DNA of 64,000 nucleotides, taken from the NCBI GenBank assembly GCA_018398805.1, contig JAGFBZ010000865.1:1612001-1676000 (forward strand), given 5' to 3'. The translations under genes were made by a program, and so were the position numbers. This stretch comes from Hirundichthys speculiger. Lineage: Eukaryota; Chordata; Actinopteri; Beloniformes; Exocoetidae. The notes beneath the pieces were generated by a model. That model made no database searches. It was not told where the DNA came from and saw nothing but the letters and a program-made list of their open reading frames with translations. This document shows positions 47,403 through 59,504 of this stretch, in pieces (position 1 is the first letter of the stretch; every line of letters begins with the position of its first letter).

Positions 47403-47479
47403 ACAGGTTCAATTTATTTCTGTGTTTATTTATCTTTGTTATTATGGAAAAAGTCATCATCTACTCATACATCTACATT

Positions 47480-48728
47480 TGAAAGTAATGAGAGACTTGG
47501 AGAGGCTCATAACTGAAAACTGCTTGGCATGGTTCAACAGCTACTGCTCTGGTCGTGTACAGTCTGTAAGAGCTGAGGGATTTCTGTCTGACCCACTGCC
47601 CCTGTCTAAAGGTGTTCCTCAGGGATCCATTCTAGGTCCAACACTGTTTAAATCTATATAAACAACGTTGCTTCTGCTGCAGGCAGTTCGCACATTCATT
47701 TATATGCGATGATACCATCTTGTACACATCCAGTCCCTCCCTGGACACTGCCTTGACTTCCTTGCAAACTAGCTTCAACAATATCCAACACGCTTTCTCC
47801 AACCTTTGTCTTCACTTAAACACCAACAAAACAAAGTGCATGATATTCAACCGGAATCTACCACGTATCATCTGCCCTTTCAATATCTCCTCCCTGGACG
47901 GATCAGTACTCCAATTAGTCAAATCCTATAAATATCTGGGTATCTGGCTTGACAGTTCACTCTCTTTGAAGTCCACATTAATACACTACTCCCCAAAGTC
48001 AGATCTAGAATTGGTTTTTTGTTCCGCAATAAAGCATCTTTCACTCACTCTGCAAAGCACGCTCTGGTTAAAATGACAATCCTCCCAATTCTAGATTACG
48101 GTGATATAATATACAGGTCTGCCTCCAAAACTCTTCTCAATAAACTTGACGTCATCTACCACACCGCCATCCGCTTTGTTACAGGTGCTCCTTTTAATAC
48201 CCATCACTGTAACCTCTATTCACTTGTCAACTGGCCGTCACTTCACTCCCGTAGACTGATCCACTGTATCATTTCATCTACAAGACCATCACTGGAAGCA
48301 CCCCTTCATATCTTGGCTCACTACTTAATATCAACATCAGTAATCGGAACCTACGTTCAAGCAGTTACATTAACCTGGTCATTCCAAAAGCCCGCACCTC
48401 CTTTGGCTATCATTCATTTCAGTTCGCTGCTGCTAGTGATTGGAATCATCTGCAGCAAACACTTAAACTTCACACATTCATCCCATTCTCCTCCTTCAAA
48501 AATACACTCCCAACATTCATTTGTGATCATTGCACATGTTTTTAACTCTTCCGGACCAGCGCTACCACTTTTACTCATATTTTTGTTATGTGTTGTGTGT
48601 TTTTTATATATCGTGTTTGATTGTTTGTTCACTATGATTGTATGTACTTGACTCTTTGTGCTGCCTCTTCCCCAGGTCGTCATTGTAAATGAGAAACTGT
48701 TCTCAACTGACTTACCTGGTTAAATAAA

Positions 48729-48769
<41 letters not shown>
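47480..48769 (+). mobile_element. LINE 3' half with reverse-transcriptase fragment and poly-A tail
   Basis: One frame reads WFNSYCSGRVQSVRAEGF and LSKGVPQGSILGPTLF, a reverse-transcriptase block. The catalytic YADD that should follow is broken by a one-base deletion (TATGCGATGATACC near 47703-47716). It continues TILYTSS, NTNKTKCMIFNR and YKYLGIWLDSSLS, with a shift to FRNKASFTHSAKHALVKM and LDYGDIIYRSASKTLLNKLD, then WNHLQQTLKL near the end. The 3' UTR ends TGACTTACCTGGTTAAATAA, AGGTT and about 37 A, a tail seen in fish LINEs. It is 5'-truncated and dead. Confidence 0.85.
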
Positions 48770-48770
<1 letters not shown>

Positions 48771-48989
48771 GAGCAAAAACACAGTTTTTGGTCTGTGATG
48801 GGTAGAAAAAATAGGACAGAAATACTATTTACACATCAAATGTAGTCATGAGAAAAAGTTATTAATCAATTAATCAGTTATTAATCCTTTACGTGTAAAA
48901 AGATACTAAAAATCATCTGACCGTCATGGATCCACATATAACTTTGTTCCTGTGTCGTTCTTTATTGAACAAAAACGAAGCCCGTTCTT

Positions 48990-49750
48990 CATGAAATATT
49001 GTTTGTTCACTGTCCAAGCTTTAGCTATCAGACAGATAGCTTCCCCTTTTTTCTCAAGAATACTCTTAAGAATACTCTTCTCAAGAATACAGAGGAGATT
49101 TCAAGATACACAGGTCCCATTGTTGCAAAACAACGCCAAATAGCCCTTCACTGAGCATAAAGGCCAAACACCTCCACTTTGGTGTCACTGGTTTCCATGT
49201 TGTTTTTATAAAGAAGATGCTGCCTTTTCTTTTGCAACCCTTCTGAACAAACCATAGTGTTCAGTCCTCTTCTAATCCTGCTGCCATGGACAGATATGGA
49301 CTGCTCAGTGAGGTCTGCACGGTCTGAGATGTCGTTCTTCAGTTTCTTTTGCATTTGTTTGAGATTGTATTAGACTGTCTTACCTTTGGGTCAATTTGCT
49401 TAGACTTCCACTTCCTTGAAGATTGGGAAATTCAGTTCTTTCCACTTGTGAATAACCTCTCCCACTGTTTAACAATGAACTCCAGATTGGTTGTTTTTTT
49501 TTTTTTTTTAACCCTTTCCAGATTGATGTGCAGATTGATGTTGCTTCTTTAAGACCATTGCTTATGTCTTTCCCTCTTTGCACTGTGTTAACAAACACCT
49601 AAATGCTCCAGATCAGCAAAGTACTGAAAAACATCTGCTTTCACCTGCTGATCATCGCATTATCAAGTGCAACAGCAACTGGCTGCATTTTACTTTCTCA
49701 AATCTTATGGCAGCAGTAAGGGGGTACTTTGTAATGCCTGCTTGATTTAT
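48990..49750 (-). mobile_element. Tc1-like family 2, copy C
   Basis: On the minus strand, AGTACCCCCTTACTGCTGCC matches the leader of copy A. QRGKDISNGLKEAT follows where the transposase should start (the initiating ATG is GTG). Then come broken frames with RTEFPNLQGSGSLSKLTQR and SVHGSRIRRGLNTMV. An A12 tract (T on the plus strand near 49494-49508) lies within. Degeneration is advanced. A tandem AAGAATACTCTT-type repeat at 49055-49090 marks the far end. Confidence 0.65.
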
Positions 49751-51020
49751 TTTTTCTTTTTGGCTTTTTTTTTCAAATAAATATCAGCATGTTGAAAAAT
49801 GTTACATGTTGTTCATATGGGGTTAAATTTGATTAATACTAAGACCAACTACAATAAAATGATTTTTTTTTTTTAAATGTTTTGACACAAATAAAAGCAT
49901 AGATGTTTAAAAGAGGGGGCACTACTTGCATATGACTGAACATATAAATTCTTTTTTTCTCAGCCTCTTTGTGTGTACAATGATCACCTCTTTCCTTTTC
50001 CTGTTTCTACAAGGTTGAAATCCTCTCCTTTCCTCTTGGCATCAGAAAGTCACTGGTCTGTTTGACAGGGAAGTACAGTAGATCACAGCTGGCTTGATGC
50101 CCACAGATAGAGCAGCTCCCGAGCGTCCTCACACTGCTGCCTCAGATCCCGGGCCAATTCTCCTGCCCCGCCTCAAAAGGTCAACCTTAGCTGCTCTCTT
50201 CACACTCACACTCCATCCCAGGAGCTTGTGCCCATCCCCTCGTCCCTGGCACACAGAGCTCTGGCTTTTTTTGCCGCCAGCTTTTTACTCACACCAAGAG
50301 GATCTTTTTGTTAGGCGATGGACATGTAATTAACCTTCAACTGTGGGTGTTTTCATTCTGTGTCAAGGCTTCTAGAGAGCCATGGAAGGCAGGTAGCAAA
50401 CAATCAGGGATGTTAGCAGCATGTGAGGGGAGCTAAATTAAAGGGGAGAAAAACATTCATTAACCTTTGTGGCCAGCAGGCTGCTCACTCAGCCTGGGAT
50501 TTTAGATGGTTCACTGCTATGTTAATGGAAACCAGCTCGACTGGAGTTATGTATGTTTACACTTTAAGCTGCAGCAGTTATGGGATTCATTAAAAAAAAG
50601 AAAGAAAAAAGTAATCAGGAAAGTATATTGATTGATTCTTAAAGTTACTTTGAAGGCAAAAGTGTCAAACATCCTCTGATTGTTCCAGCTTTGGGACCAG
50701 GAGACCACCTCTGTCTTTCCTTACTAATTTTATGCTGTTGTTTGGACAAAAGTAGAAGAAGAAGTTACCTGCCCTCGGGGACTTTTTTTTTTCTACAGAA
50801 GATGCCATGAAATTAGATTCATGTAAAAAACCTTAGGAATGGGAAGCAGTGAGGCATTGTCCCAAAGCCAGAAACACAACACTGCATGTCTGCATGGTAT
50901 AACCCCTGGCAGAAAAAGAACACTTCAGAAAAATTAAGTAAAATTGCTGTATTCAATGGCATTATTTTCCGATCAAATGAAGAAAAAAAAAATCACTTTT
51001 TTTTATTACTCTATAGTTGT
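49751..51020. other. Noncoding stretch
   Basis: Nothing recognised. GC-richer sequence at 50094-50320 is open for 79 codons, without a domain. Confidence 0.4.
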
Positions 51021-51023
51021 TTC

Positions 51024-51126
51024 CGACTTGAGAACAAAGGCCTCTTTTTACTGCTATGGCCCAGATCTGTGGAATGACCAACCTGACAGTGTGGACACTT
51101 CCTTTAATTTCTATTCACTCAGATGA
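51024..51126 (+). mobile_element. LINE ORF2 C-terminal remnant
   Basis: The frame RTKASFYCYGPDLWNDQPDS then VDTSFNFYSLR and a stop follows the pattern of the C-terminal LINE block (R-x-K/R-x-F-x-x-x-G-P-x-L-W-N-x-L-P). It is only about 100 bases, with no 3' tail recognised. Confidence 0.5.
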
Positions 51127-53328
51127 CCATGAAATGTTGGAGAAACAGTTTAATTTAGATTTGCGCCATCATAAAGCTCTTACCCCACCTCCCAGTTAGA
51201 TAGTTCTTATTGCATGACCCTCTTCACTTTCCCTCCCCCAATCCCGCAGTTCTGTGACACTGTTCATGGCAATTACATAAAGCCGCTGCCGATGTTAGGC
51301 AGGACCTATTCACATGCAGATGCTACTAAATCCTCTGCTTGTTTTGTTTTGGGGATGGTTCATTTTTTAGTGGCTCCCTCTCCTCTTGTTTGTGTGTTTC
51401 CCTTTTTGCTTACAAAAGGAGGTTAAGCCCAAACGTGGATGGCGCGGAGATGCTAAGAGGCTGCGTGATCTATATAATGAACACCTGCGTACTTAAATGT
51501 ACAAATTATTTCATTATGTGCATGATGCTTCATGTAGAGCATCTCCTGCATCCAGTGTCATCGATGTAGAAAAAAATAGCAACAACAGATCAGATATATT
51601 TCATAATATTCCCCTGCATCTCATTCCCTGCCTTCTCATCTTTTTTTTTTTTAAACGACTCACAGCTGTTCTATCAGCAGGAGCTCCCTTTCATTGCTCT
51701 GAATCCATTGCTCATCATTTTTTTCTTTCATCACCCTCACAATAAGTGAGGGATCCTGGCGACATTATGCAACATGCTGAAACACTGTTACCTCATTGTC
51801 ACATTTTAGCCTTGTCGTAAAGGCGGGCGTAGCACCTGCTAAAGCCCCAATCCAACAAATTCAAATGTCTCCTCACACAAGCAACACTCGCTGTGACTTC
51901 CTTCCTCAGCCAGACAACCAAGTCACACTGTGGCCACTTCTAATTATTTCATGCCCCTTGGTTCTCCATGTACAGGACGATACCGTACACTTTTGGAGAA
52001 GAATGAGCCTGATTGACAGCCAGCTCCCATCCCACAGGAGCTCATTAGTCTTCCTGACTAAAAGCTAGTGGGCACGCTCATGCTGCTCTTTCCTTCTTCT
52101 TCCTCTGGTCCTCCTTTTAGTCCTACATTCAGTAAGTTGGAAAAAGAAATGACTGAACTCAGCTGCAAGCAGAGAGTGAACTTACTGTGCTCTTATCTTA
52201 TCTGATCTGAGGATCAGCTCAGAGTAAAAGTTTCTTTTCTTTTTTTTTTTCTCGGGCTTGCTTTCATTTTGATTTTCTTTTTCTCTGTGAGGGTTTCTTT
52301 GCTTACCCCAGCCCGTATGACTCTTTTGCATTTTAGTTTTAGAGTATGCCTCCCTCTTGCTTGCTGTCTCTAGTGTTCTCTTTCTATTTCTCCCTTGCTC
52401 TCTTTTCTCCCCCTCTACAAGGCAGTACAAGGCAGTGGTAAGGGTTCTGAGAGGCCCTTGAAGTGTTGGGTCTTCTGAGAATACTTTAAAAGGCCATTTC
52501 ATCATGTTCATGAAGCAGCACTTGAAACCAAGCTCAAATATGACTTATGTGAAACTAGCATAAACTCCCTGGAAAGTTTTGTTGCACCCATGCAATTATA
52601 AACTACTTTTCTGGGCAGTAGAGAGCTGCTCACAGTGCCCATTTGCAGTTTTGCAGATGTTCTTTTTTTTTTTTCTTCAGATCTTTATGGATGTCCTTGT
52701 TTAAGTGAAATAAGACAGTGATAGACACAATCCTCATCAGAACTGCTGAGTGTGGTGCGTTAAGACACCTGCTTTTAGACTCTCACTGTCCAGGCTTGAC
52801 AGGATCTTGTTGAGTTTCAATTATGACCTGCCATAAATGACATGCCAATTAGACACAGACAGAAGGATTGAAGTGCAGTTCTCCAGTCTCTAATCCGCTC
52901 CAAAACTGTGACGTCCACAGAGGAATTTGCTGTGCTCACTACGCTTCATGTAGCACATATGTCATCTCACACAAGTGAGAACACTCATGCACAGATACAA
53001 GAGACAGAAGGGGAGCCTAAAGGTCTTGATATGCTCATAACGAACCATCATACCATCTGACCACATTTGAAGCCAAAGCCATTTGTGGCTGTTACGAATG
53101 GTGGAGTGAAAAGACTGCAACAGATACAATAACTTTAATCAAAAGAAGAACAAAAAAAATTTAATTGGAGCTGTGCTTACTTCCTTATCGGCACATGCTT
53201 GGCCAATCACTCCTTACAGGAGGTCAGGACATTATACAGTCATATGTGAATTACAGAAACTGTTGGAAACTGTATTTGTTTGTTTGTTTCTTTCATTTTT
53301 GTGTATGACTTAAAAAGCAACTAGATGG
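51127..53328. other. Noncoding stretch
   Basis: No gene or mobile element recognised. The block at 51220-51480 has balanced composition and could be a conserved noncoding element, but that is untested. T tracts lie near 51640, 52240 and 52660. Confidence 0.35.
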
Positions 53329-53336
53329 AATGAAAG

Positions 53337-53957
53337 TAGGGATGCACATTTTAGATTTTTTTTATGACCGTTAACCGACGTCCTTTAACGATTAATAACC
53401 GTTAACCGATAAGTCCGGGAGGGTTGGCTGCCGCAATGTTGCGCGCGTTGTCGTGGACGCATGCGGACACTTCCCCGCGTATGCTCTCGCAGCAATGTGT
53501 CGCCGTCAGCTTGTCGCAGAGATGCCGCCGTCACTTTTGATTTATACTAGCGCGGTCTCCGCTATGTTATTCCACGCCACAACGCAAGAGCAACAATCAC
53601 GAACTAGCTAAACTTACTAAACTTATCTCTTGCGTTTTTCCACTTCCTCACCGTCTCGGCTGTATCCAGACCCACATTCATCGCAATCTCCCTCCATGAA
53701 TTACTAGAATATCTGCTGTCTTTGTAGTGTGGAGAACGAGAATCGTACAGATGTGGGTACTTCCTCATTTTTTCGATGACGCGCTCTTTTCGACGCGGAT
53801 GTAGAATTGACCAATCAGAGGCCTGTTGCACCTGTCGACACGCCCCCATGAGTTGATTGAATTACGTAGCTTAAAAACAAAATTGACCGTTAGTATTAAT
53901 CAGGTTAGAGTTACTGTTATCGGTTAACGGTTAAACGGTTAACCATGTGCATCCCTA
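53337..53957. mobile_element. hAT-like element carrying a MADF-domain exon
   Basis: Inverted termini TAGGGATGCACAT (53337-53349) and ATGTGCATCCCTA (53945-53957) are flanked by AATGAAAG (53329-53336) and AATGAAGG (53958-53965), an 8-bp duplication with one mismatch, as in hAT elements. Subterminal GTTAACCG/CGGTTAAC words are arranged in inverted orientation at the two ends. At 621 bp there is no transposase. The interior is CpG-rich and encodes a MADF-like exon on the minus strand. Confidence 0.8.
53612..53849 (-). pseudogene. MADF (Myb/SANT-like) DNA-binding domain exon in the hAT-like element
   Basis: From an ATG at 53849 the frame gives ERVIEKMRKYPHLYDSRSP, HYKDSRYSSNSWREIAMNVG, then ETVRKWKNARDKF, matching the MADF pattern of three helices with conserved Trp in SWREIA and in the RKWKNARDKF block. 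MADF domains bind DNA and are known in host regulators and in accessory proteins of Harbinger-type transposons. Just after KF the DNA reads AGTAAGTTT, a good splice donor on the minus strand, so this looks like a first coding exon whose partners are absent. It is probably a captured or relic exon rather than a working gene. Confidence 0.6.
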
Positions 53958-53965
53958 AATGAAGG

Positions 53966-54870
53966 GTTAATATGTGATACCACAAATTGTTTTCGAACAA
54001 TTTAAAGTAGGAAAAAGCATAATATAAAGCCTTGGGGTTAAACTAATGTGCATGATATAGGTTTACATTTTACAAAAATACATGGTCATGGTTTAAACAA
54101 ATATACATGATTAGGGTTTGCACATTTTGCCATTCATGAGTCTTAGCTTCCATTATAAAACATGGGGGCTTTCCTAAACACAACCATCTCACAATATAAA
54201 ATCTATGGACTGTGCCACTACTGCACTTTATACTTGTGGACAAAATACCTATTACATGTTTGTGTTTGTGCTTTTATTGTTTTCTCAAATTTCAAAGGAG
54301 GGAATGTGCCTTTGCTGCCCTATGTGATATATAGAAGGGCTTAGTCATGTCAAATAAAATGTGCTTTCTAATTTCTAAAATGAACCTCTCCTTGTAGGTG
54401 GTTGAAATGTGTTTACCCACCACGACATTCTCAGGTTGACATAATGTCAGTGTGCAAGTCAGAGCCCGCGCATTGGTGTTTTATTTTGAAAAATGACGGG
54501 ATTTTCTATGCCAATCGTGGGTCTGACTTCCTGCCAGCTGGATGTAAATTTATTTGACGTAACCAAAACAGACTATGTATATCTGTAGAGGAGGATCATC
54601 AAAATTATCCAGAGACTGTGAGACCTAAACACTACTTTCTAAAAGTATTCTTTTGTGCTGTTTCAAGGTTTTTACTGTGTTATATATTTGGTTTTGTTTT
54701 TTCTTACTTCAGGGCCACGGCAGAAATAAGAACAAGCACAAGGAAAAATTCAAAACATGTCTCCAGGAAGTGGTTACTATAAAGTTATGTCAACATAAAA
54801 CTTTCTTTGGTTCGTAAATTGAAGATGACATGTTTTTGCGAGAAATGCTTAAAAGCCAACTGCTACAATT
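53966..54870. other. Noncoding stretch
   Basis: Degenerate repeats of ACATGRT-TAGGGTTT-like words at about 54040-54125. Nothing else recognised. Confidence 0.4.
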
Positions 54871-55115
54871 GAGGCTACCTGAGTACAGCGGGACATGATG
54901 TGTAAGGGTTGCACTCACTCATCTGGGGTGTTCCAGTCTTCCTCATGCTAGTGGCTTCCTCCACTTATCCCAGGCAAAGTAGACAGCTTGTTTTGGTGTG
55001 TTGCTTTCTTTATCGGAAGTGGTTATGTCTGAAAAAAAGCCCCAAATGCCACCTGGCAGATAAAAATAGCACAGCACCATTTCACGGTTATTTGGGTAGC
55101 TTTTATTGTACTTCT
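54871..55115. mobile_element. Three-copy local family, copy 2 (shortest)
   Basis: Begins GAGGCTACCTGAGTACAGCG then GGACATGATGTGTAAGGG, and ends CACCATTTCACGGTTATTTG then GGTAGC. It lacks the central block around GATAGATGTGCAGCTT present in the other two, so it is an internal-deletion derivative. Confidence 0.55.
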
Positions 55116-56738
55116 CACATCATTCCTGTTGTACCTATTGAATATTACGAAAGTTTACATTTACAAACAACTTTACTTTTTCACCAAACTAAAACGCCAC
55201 TGTAACATTTCCACAGCTGGGACATTGTAATTAAGTTCTTCCCCCTTTATTTACAGAAGTTTTAGCAGAAAATGTGTTCAATTAAAACTAGCTGAATCCT
55301 TTCAAGTTTTTTTTTTTAATGAAATTAAGCTTCTAATTAATTAACATTGACTGTTAATTATTATATTCATTTACCACTGCTATTATGCACTCACACACAC
55401 CCATATGCACACATCCTGAATTAGAATTTACTTACCGACTCTTCTCAGGATGCTGTTTGCAGTGACTGTTTTCCAGTTAAGTTCCAAACACATCCGAGTA
55501 AGTTCTGATAGTAATTCATGCAGTTCAGCGTCAACAATTACTTCTGCTTGCTGTGCACTATCAAAACTTTAAAGCTCAACTGCTTGTAGTGGGATTGCGG
55601 GTAAATGCAGGGATGTTTGAGGAAATGTTGATGAGGAAATCATGAGGTTTCATCTGCGATTAACATTATTTATGACATTGTTTGGCCTGGGTTTAGCAAT
55701 AAGAAATTAATAATGGATTTTAGAAGGCCATAAACACATTCTTTATTTGGTGCCAAGCCAATGGTTAAATATAAATTAAGAAGAAAGCGGAAGATCAATG
55801 GGCTTTCTATCACTCTCAAATCCCTATTGCTTTATGTTCTGTTTGATGTCTTAAGTGAAGAGCTCATTCACACTAAAATCAAAGACCTGTCATCTTGGTT
55901 TCAGTAAGAGCAGATAATATCATGGTGCGGAACTTTAGGGTATGAGTTAGTTTTTATGCCTTTGGGAAATTCATGTTTTCACTGGAAGGTTGACTTGGGA
56001 TTGTCCTTGACTTTATTGCTTGCTGCTTGCTGACCAGCATATTTAACCCTAACCCCTAACACGTAGTGATTGTCTCTCAAGAATGATGAAGATCCTCATG
56101 GTTATTTTTTTACCAAACAGGATGGTACAAAAGTTATATTAGATTTGTTTCAGATGAATGCTGGGATTCATAACATTTCTTTTCTTAAATCTTCATACTT
56201 TAACATATCTCCTTGTACTAAATCTTTGTATGATTAAAAGCAAAGATTTAAATAGAGACCGCTAAGCCATTTATTTCATTATCAACCTGCAAGGAATAAA
56301 ATATTTATCCTCTGAAAACAGATACTAATTACATCTACAGTGAAAATAACCCTCTCTTTCACCTCGTTCCAATGGCTTTTACCAATTTACATAGATAATA
56401 TTACAACTGTATTAATTATGAGGCTATAGTTTTCTCCTCATTACATTAAGGGATACTAATATGCGTTTCTTGCTTGAAAGGCAAATGCAAAAACAGCATT
56501 AATCTGAGACACGAAAAGTTGGGAGAATTTATATACAGGTGGCAGTAGCGGATCTAGGATTTTTCTTAGAAAAGGGCAATCAAGAGGCCACATTTCTCAG
56601 TGAGGGCCAAATACATATCCGACATTCTTGCACACAGTCCTTTTTTTGGTAAAATGTATATTATTTTTACCAGTCACACCTTGTTCAAAAAAATTTATGT
56701 AATAATCATTTTTAAAAAATTAATTAAAGCTTAGATAT
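55116..56738. other. Noncoding stretch, nothing recognised
   Basis: AT-rich and without domain, RNA gene or terminal-repeat structure that I can identify. Confidence 0.4.
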
Positions 56739-56741
56739 TAA

Positions 56742-57342
56742 GGGCCCAAGCGTACACCTCCCCCTAGCCGCTAGCCGCTACCTGCTACCCGTAAATCGCG
56801 GATTTAGGAACCTCTGCTAACCGCTATGCAATCTTCCGCTTCCCTAAAGCCGCTATCCGCTTTTCCGACTCCCTTATTCACATTGTAGGTGTGGCAATGG
56901 CCGTGTCATTTGCGCTTTCCGCAAACTCGGTATCTTGCGATCGTGGGTAGCGGGTTTAGGATAGTGGGTAGTGGGTGGTCAGACCACCTGCTACCCGCTA
57001 TCCACAGCAGAATCCCAGACAAGCTGCCCATGAGAGCTGCTCCGATCTGGATGAAAACACTCCATAGCGGTTTGCGGGTAGCGGCTTTAGGGAAGCGGAA
57101 GATTGCTAATAGCGGGTAGCGCAACCTGCTCTTAAAGGCAATGGCTACTGACGCTATGATTGGTTAAACAGGTGGAATGCCCTAACCACTCCCATGCATA
57201 ATATATGCATAATAAAGCGGTTAGCACAGGTAAGATCGCAGGTTTAGGGAGGTGGAAGATTGTGTTTTTTGTGGGGGAACGCCCCTCCCGCTACCCGCTA
57301 TCCCTTAATAGGCTTTATGAGGTTTGGCGGAAGATCGGGCCC
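56742..57342. mobile_element. Non-autonomous PIF/Harbinger-type element made of nested palindromes
   Basis: Starts and ends with GGGCCC and is flanked by TAA on both sides (56739-56741, 57343-57345), matching the 3-bp TWA target choice of PIF/Harbinger elements. Inside is a 33-bp inverted repeat with one mismatch (56828-56860 and 57074-57106) and a central imperfect hairpin around GGTGGTC-A-GACCACC near 56988. GCTACCCGC or its reverse recurs many times. The two opposite open frames at 56889-57124 are by-products of this symmetry. At 601 bp there is no transposase. Confidence 0.75.
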
Positions 57343-57667
57343 TAAAACTCCTTACCAGTTTTACAATTATGTTTACTGTGCATTCAGAAAATACTTTACA
57401 CACCACAGAGTAGACAGGAGACACACATGGATTAGCATTAGATTTACTAGCAACAGCAAAATACTAACGCTCCACTCTAGACAGAAGTGAGTTACTACTA
57501 ATTGGTAACGTCTATTTCTTGCTTTAGTTTTAGTCAGACTTGAGCTGTGTGACAACAGTGAATAAATGTTTTTTTCACAGATTAATGACATCCACCATGA
57601 TGATTTGTGATTTATCAACAACTTCAATAAAACATTTACTACCAATAATGGTTTTTGCATGTAACGT

Positions 57668-58145
57668 TAAGTCCGATTTATACTTCTGTGTCAAAGCTAT
57701 GGCATACCTAGGCTGCGAGTGTGAACCCTCCACCTTAGCTACATCGAACCACAATATGCACCTCTAATCAAATGTAACTGCACATGCTGTCAGCGATAAC
57801 TGCAAGAAATGTGAATGCTTCACTTGGTAGATTTGTTCTTCTTCATCTTTGTATTTCCTGCAAGTACTTCTTCAAAATTTTGAAATTGAGTAGAATGAAC
57901 TTCTTCTTCAACATTTTGAAATTGGGTAGAATGATAGTTTGATGCAATGTCTGACAAGTGTTCAATATTCATCAGCGTGACGCCACGTAAGATGTTCTTA
58001 ATTTACTCCATTGCTATATCTGAGCTACATAAAGGAAGTAAACAAAGGGAAGCTGAGCTGCTAGTTGCAGAAAATAGCATGCACTGCTATCTAGTGGTTG
58101 GTGGTGTAATTAAAGCAACCCTAACAACAATGCACAGGTATAAAC
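57668..58145. mobile_element. Candidate DNA-transposon remnant
   Basis: The left end GATTTATACTTCTGTGTCAA and the reverse of the right end, GTTTATACCTGTGCAT, share a TTTATACYT core seen at the ends of some fish miniature elements. The interior text TGCTATCTAGTGGTTGGTGG is also typical of such repeats. No clear target duplication was found, so this is tentative. Confidence 0.3.
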
Positions 58146-58261
58146 GCGAAAGTCAAGACAAGCTAGCTAGACATCTATAAGTGGCTAAAAGATCTGACTG
58201 CAAAGAAAAGATGGAAGGCACTGATTCAGCATGAGAGGAAGGACAGAGCGGAGAAGAATTT

Positions 58262-58985
58262 AATTTGATTCAACTTTATTTGTATAGCGTCTATTACAAT
58301 ACAAATTGTCTTTAGGCACTTTTCAGAGACCCAGAGTATGACCCTGAGCAAATATTATTAATTATAGCTAATATTATTAAATCTTAAAGAAACAATGCCA
58401 AGTAAAAAACTCCGCTAGCTGGAGAAAAACTTTTAAGTCAAACAGTGGCAAGGAAAAACTCCCCTTTAAGAGGAAGAAACCTTGAGCAGGACCTGGCTCA
58501 TAAGGGAGGCCCTCCCTGGCAAAGGCCAGCTAGATAAAGGAAGGAAAGAGGAGGGAAATAGGACAGAGAGAGGAGAAGCACAAAGATAAATACTATATAG
58601 GACAAAATATACAAATAGTAATTATCTGTTAGCTGGAGAACTAACAATTCTGTACTTATATTTTGACTGATACATTGTTAGTACATGCACTACCGAGATG
58701 ACTATATAAACAGATGTAGGCAGCAACACTAAGGTGCTCGGAGGGTCAGACTGCAGGTCAACGTGTTAGTTAATATCCCCAGAGACATCTATATGGACAG
58801 GTGGGATGGAACTGCAGATCAGCATGTAGCTCTGGAAACTCTGGCCTGCAAACGTATACATAAAAAGAAAAAGGGGGCAGGGGGGCACAGGACAGCACAA
58901 AAAACTACAAGAACAATGTAGCAGAGTTACATTAATGAAGTGCTCCTAATTAACTATGGATACAGTTGAAGGAAGAAGAGGGAAG
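58262..58985 (-). mobile_element. LINE 3' end, reverse orientation
   Basis: Starts TTGATTCAACTTTATTTGTA then TAGCGTCTATTACAATAC, the reverse of the tail seen at 20580 and 25730. It proceeds through CAGTGGCAAGGAAAAACTCC, CTTGAGCAGGACCTGGCTCA and TTAATGAAGTGCTCCTAATT. It is the counterpart of 25250-25765 without the ORF2 segment. Confidence 0.8.
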
Positions 58986-59500
58986 GTGTTGGTATGCTAA
59001 ACCTCATAGGAAATTCCAGGGTATGTTCTATCCTTTGTGCTATTGTTTCAACAAGGAAAAGATCAGCACTGATGGGTACATGAGTGGTGATCCTGTGTAC
59101 TTTGCCTGTAACAACTGGGGGAAGCCAATGGTTCATGGATGGATGACCGGAAAGGCCCAGCGAGTGCTGCCTGCTCAGCTGGACTCATGAGGGATAACAA
59201 ACTTACCTGAAGGTTTCAGGATCATGTGACCATTGCGTGGGAGTCTGCTCATTTAAAGATTTTTATCTTTCCATGTCTCGTTCTTTCTGGAATTATACAT
59301 TCAAAAAGGCTGAGTACTGTCAAATAGAATCTGTTTTTCAACTTATAGACTGACCGTTTCCTCATACTTGGTTCACATTTATTCTAAAACCTTCTGATTT
59401 GTTTACACACCGTTTGTTTACACACCTCCACCACTTAATGTAAGTGTTGATGTATAAGTTGCAGCCTACTGGTGGTGCTTTATTTTGATTCTCTTAGCTA
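58986..59500. other. Noncoding stretch
   Basis: A 74-codon plus frame (58966-59190) includes STDGYMSGDPVYFACNNWG, not recognised. It begins inside the LINE end, so it is unlikely to be a gene. Confidence 0.35.
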
Positions 59501-59504
59501 TGTT

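Noticed and set aside
56042..56060. CCCTAACCCCTAAC as telomeric repeat
   Set aside because: Only two imperfect units, so not an interstitial telomere array.
56889..57124. Overlapping open frames on opposite strands
   Set aside because: They are a consequence of the nested inverted repeats of the Harbinger-type element, not genes.
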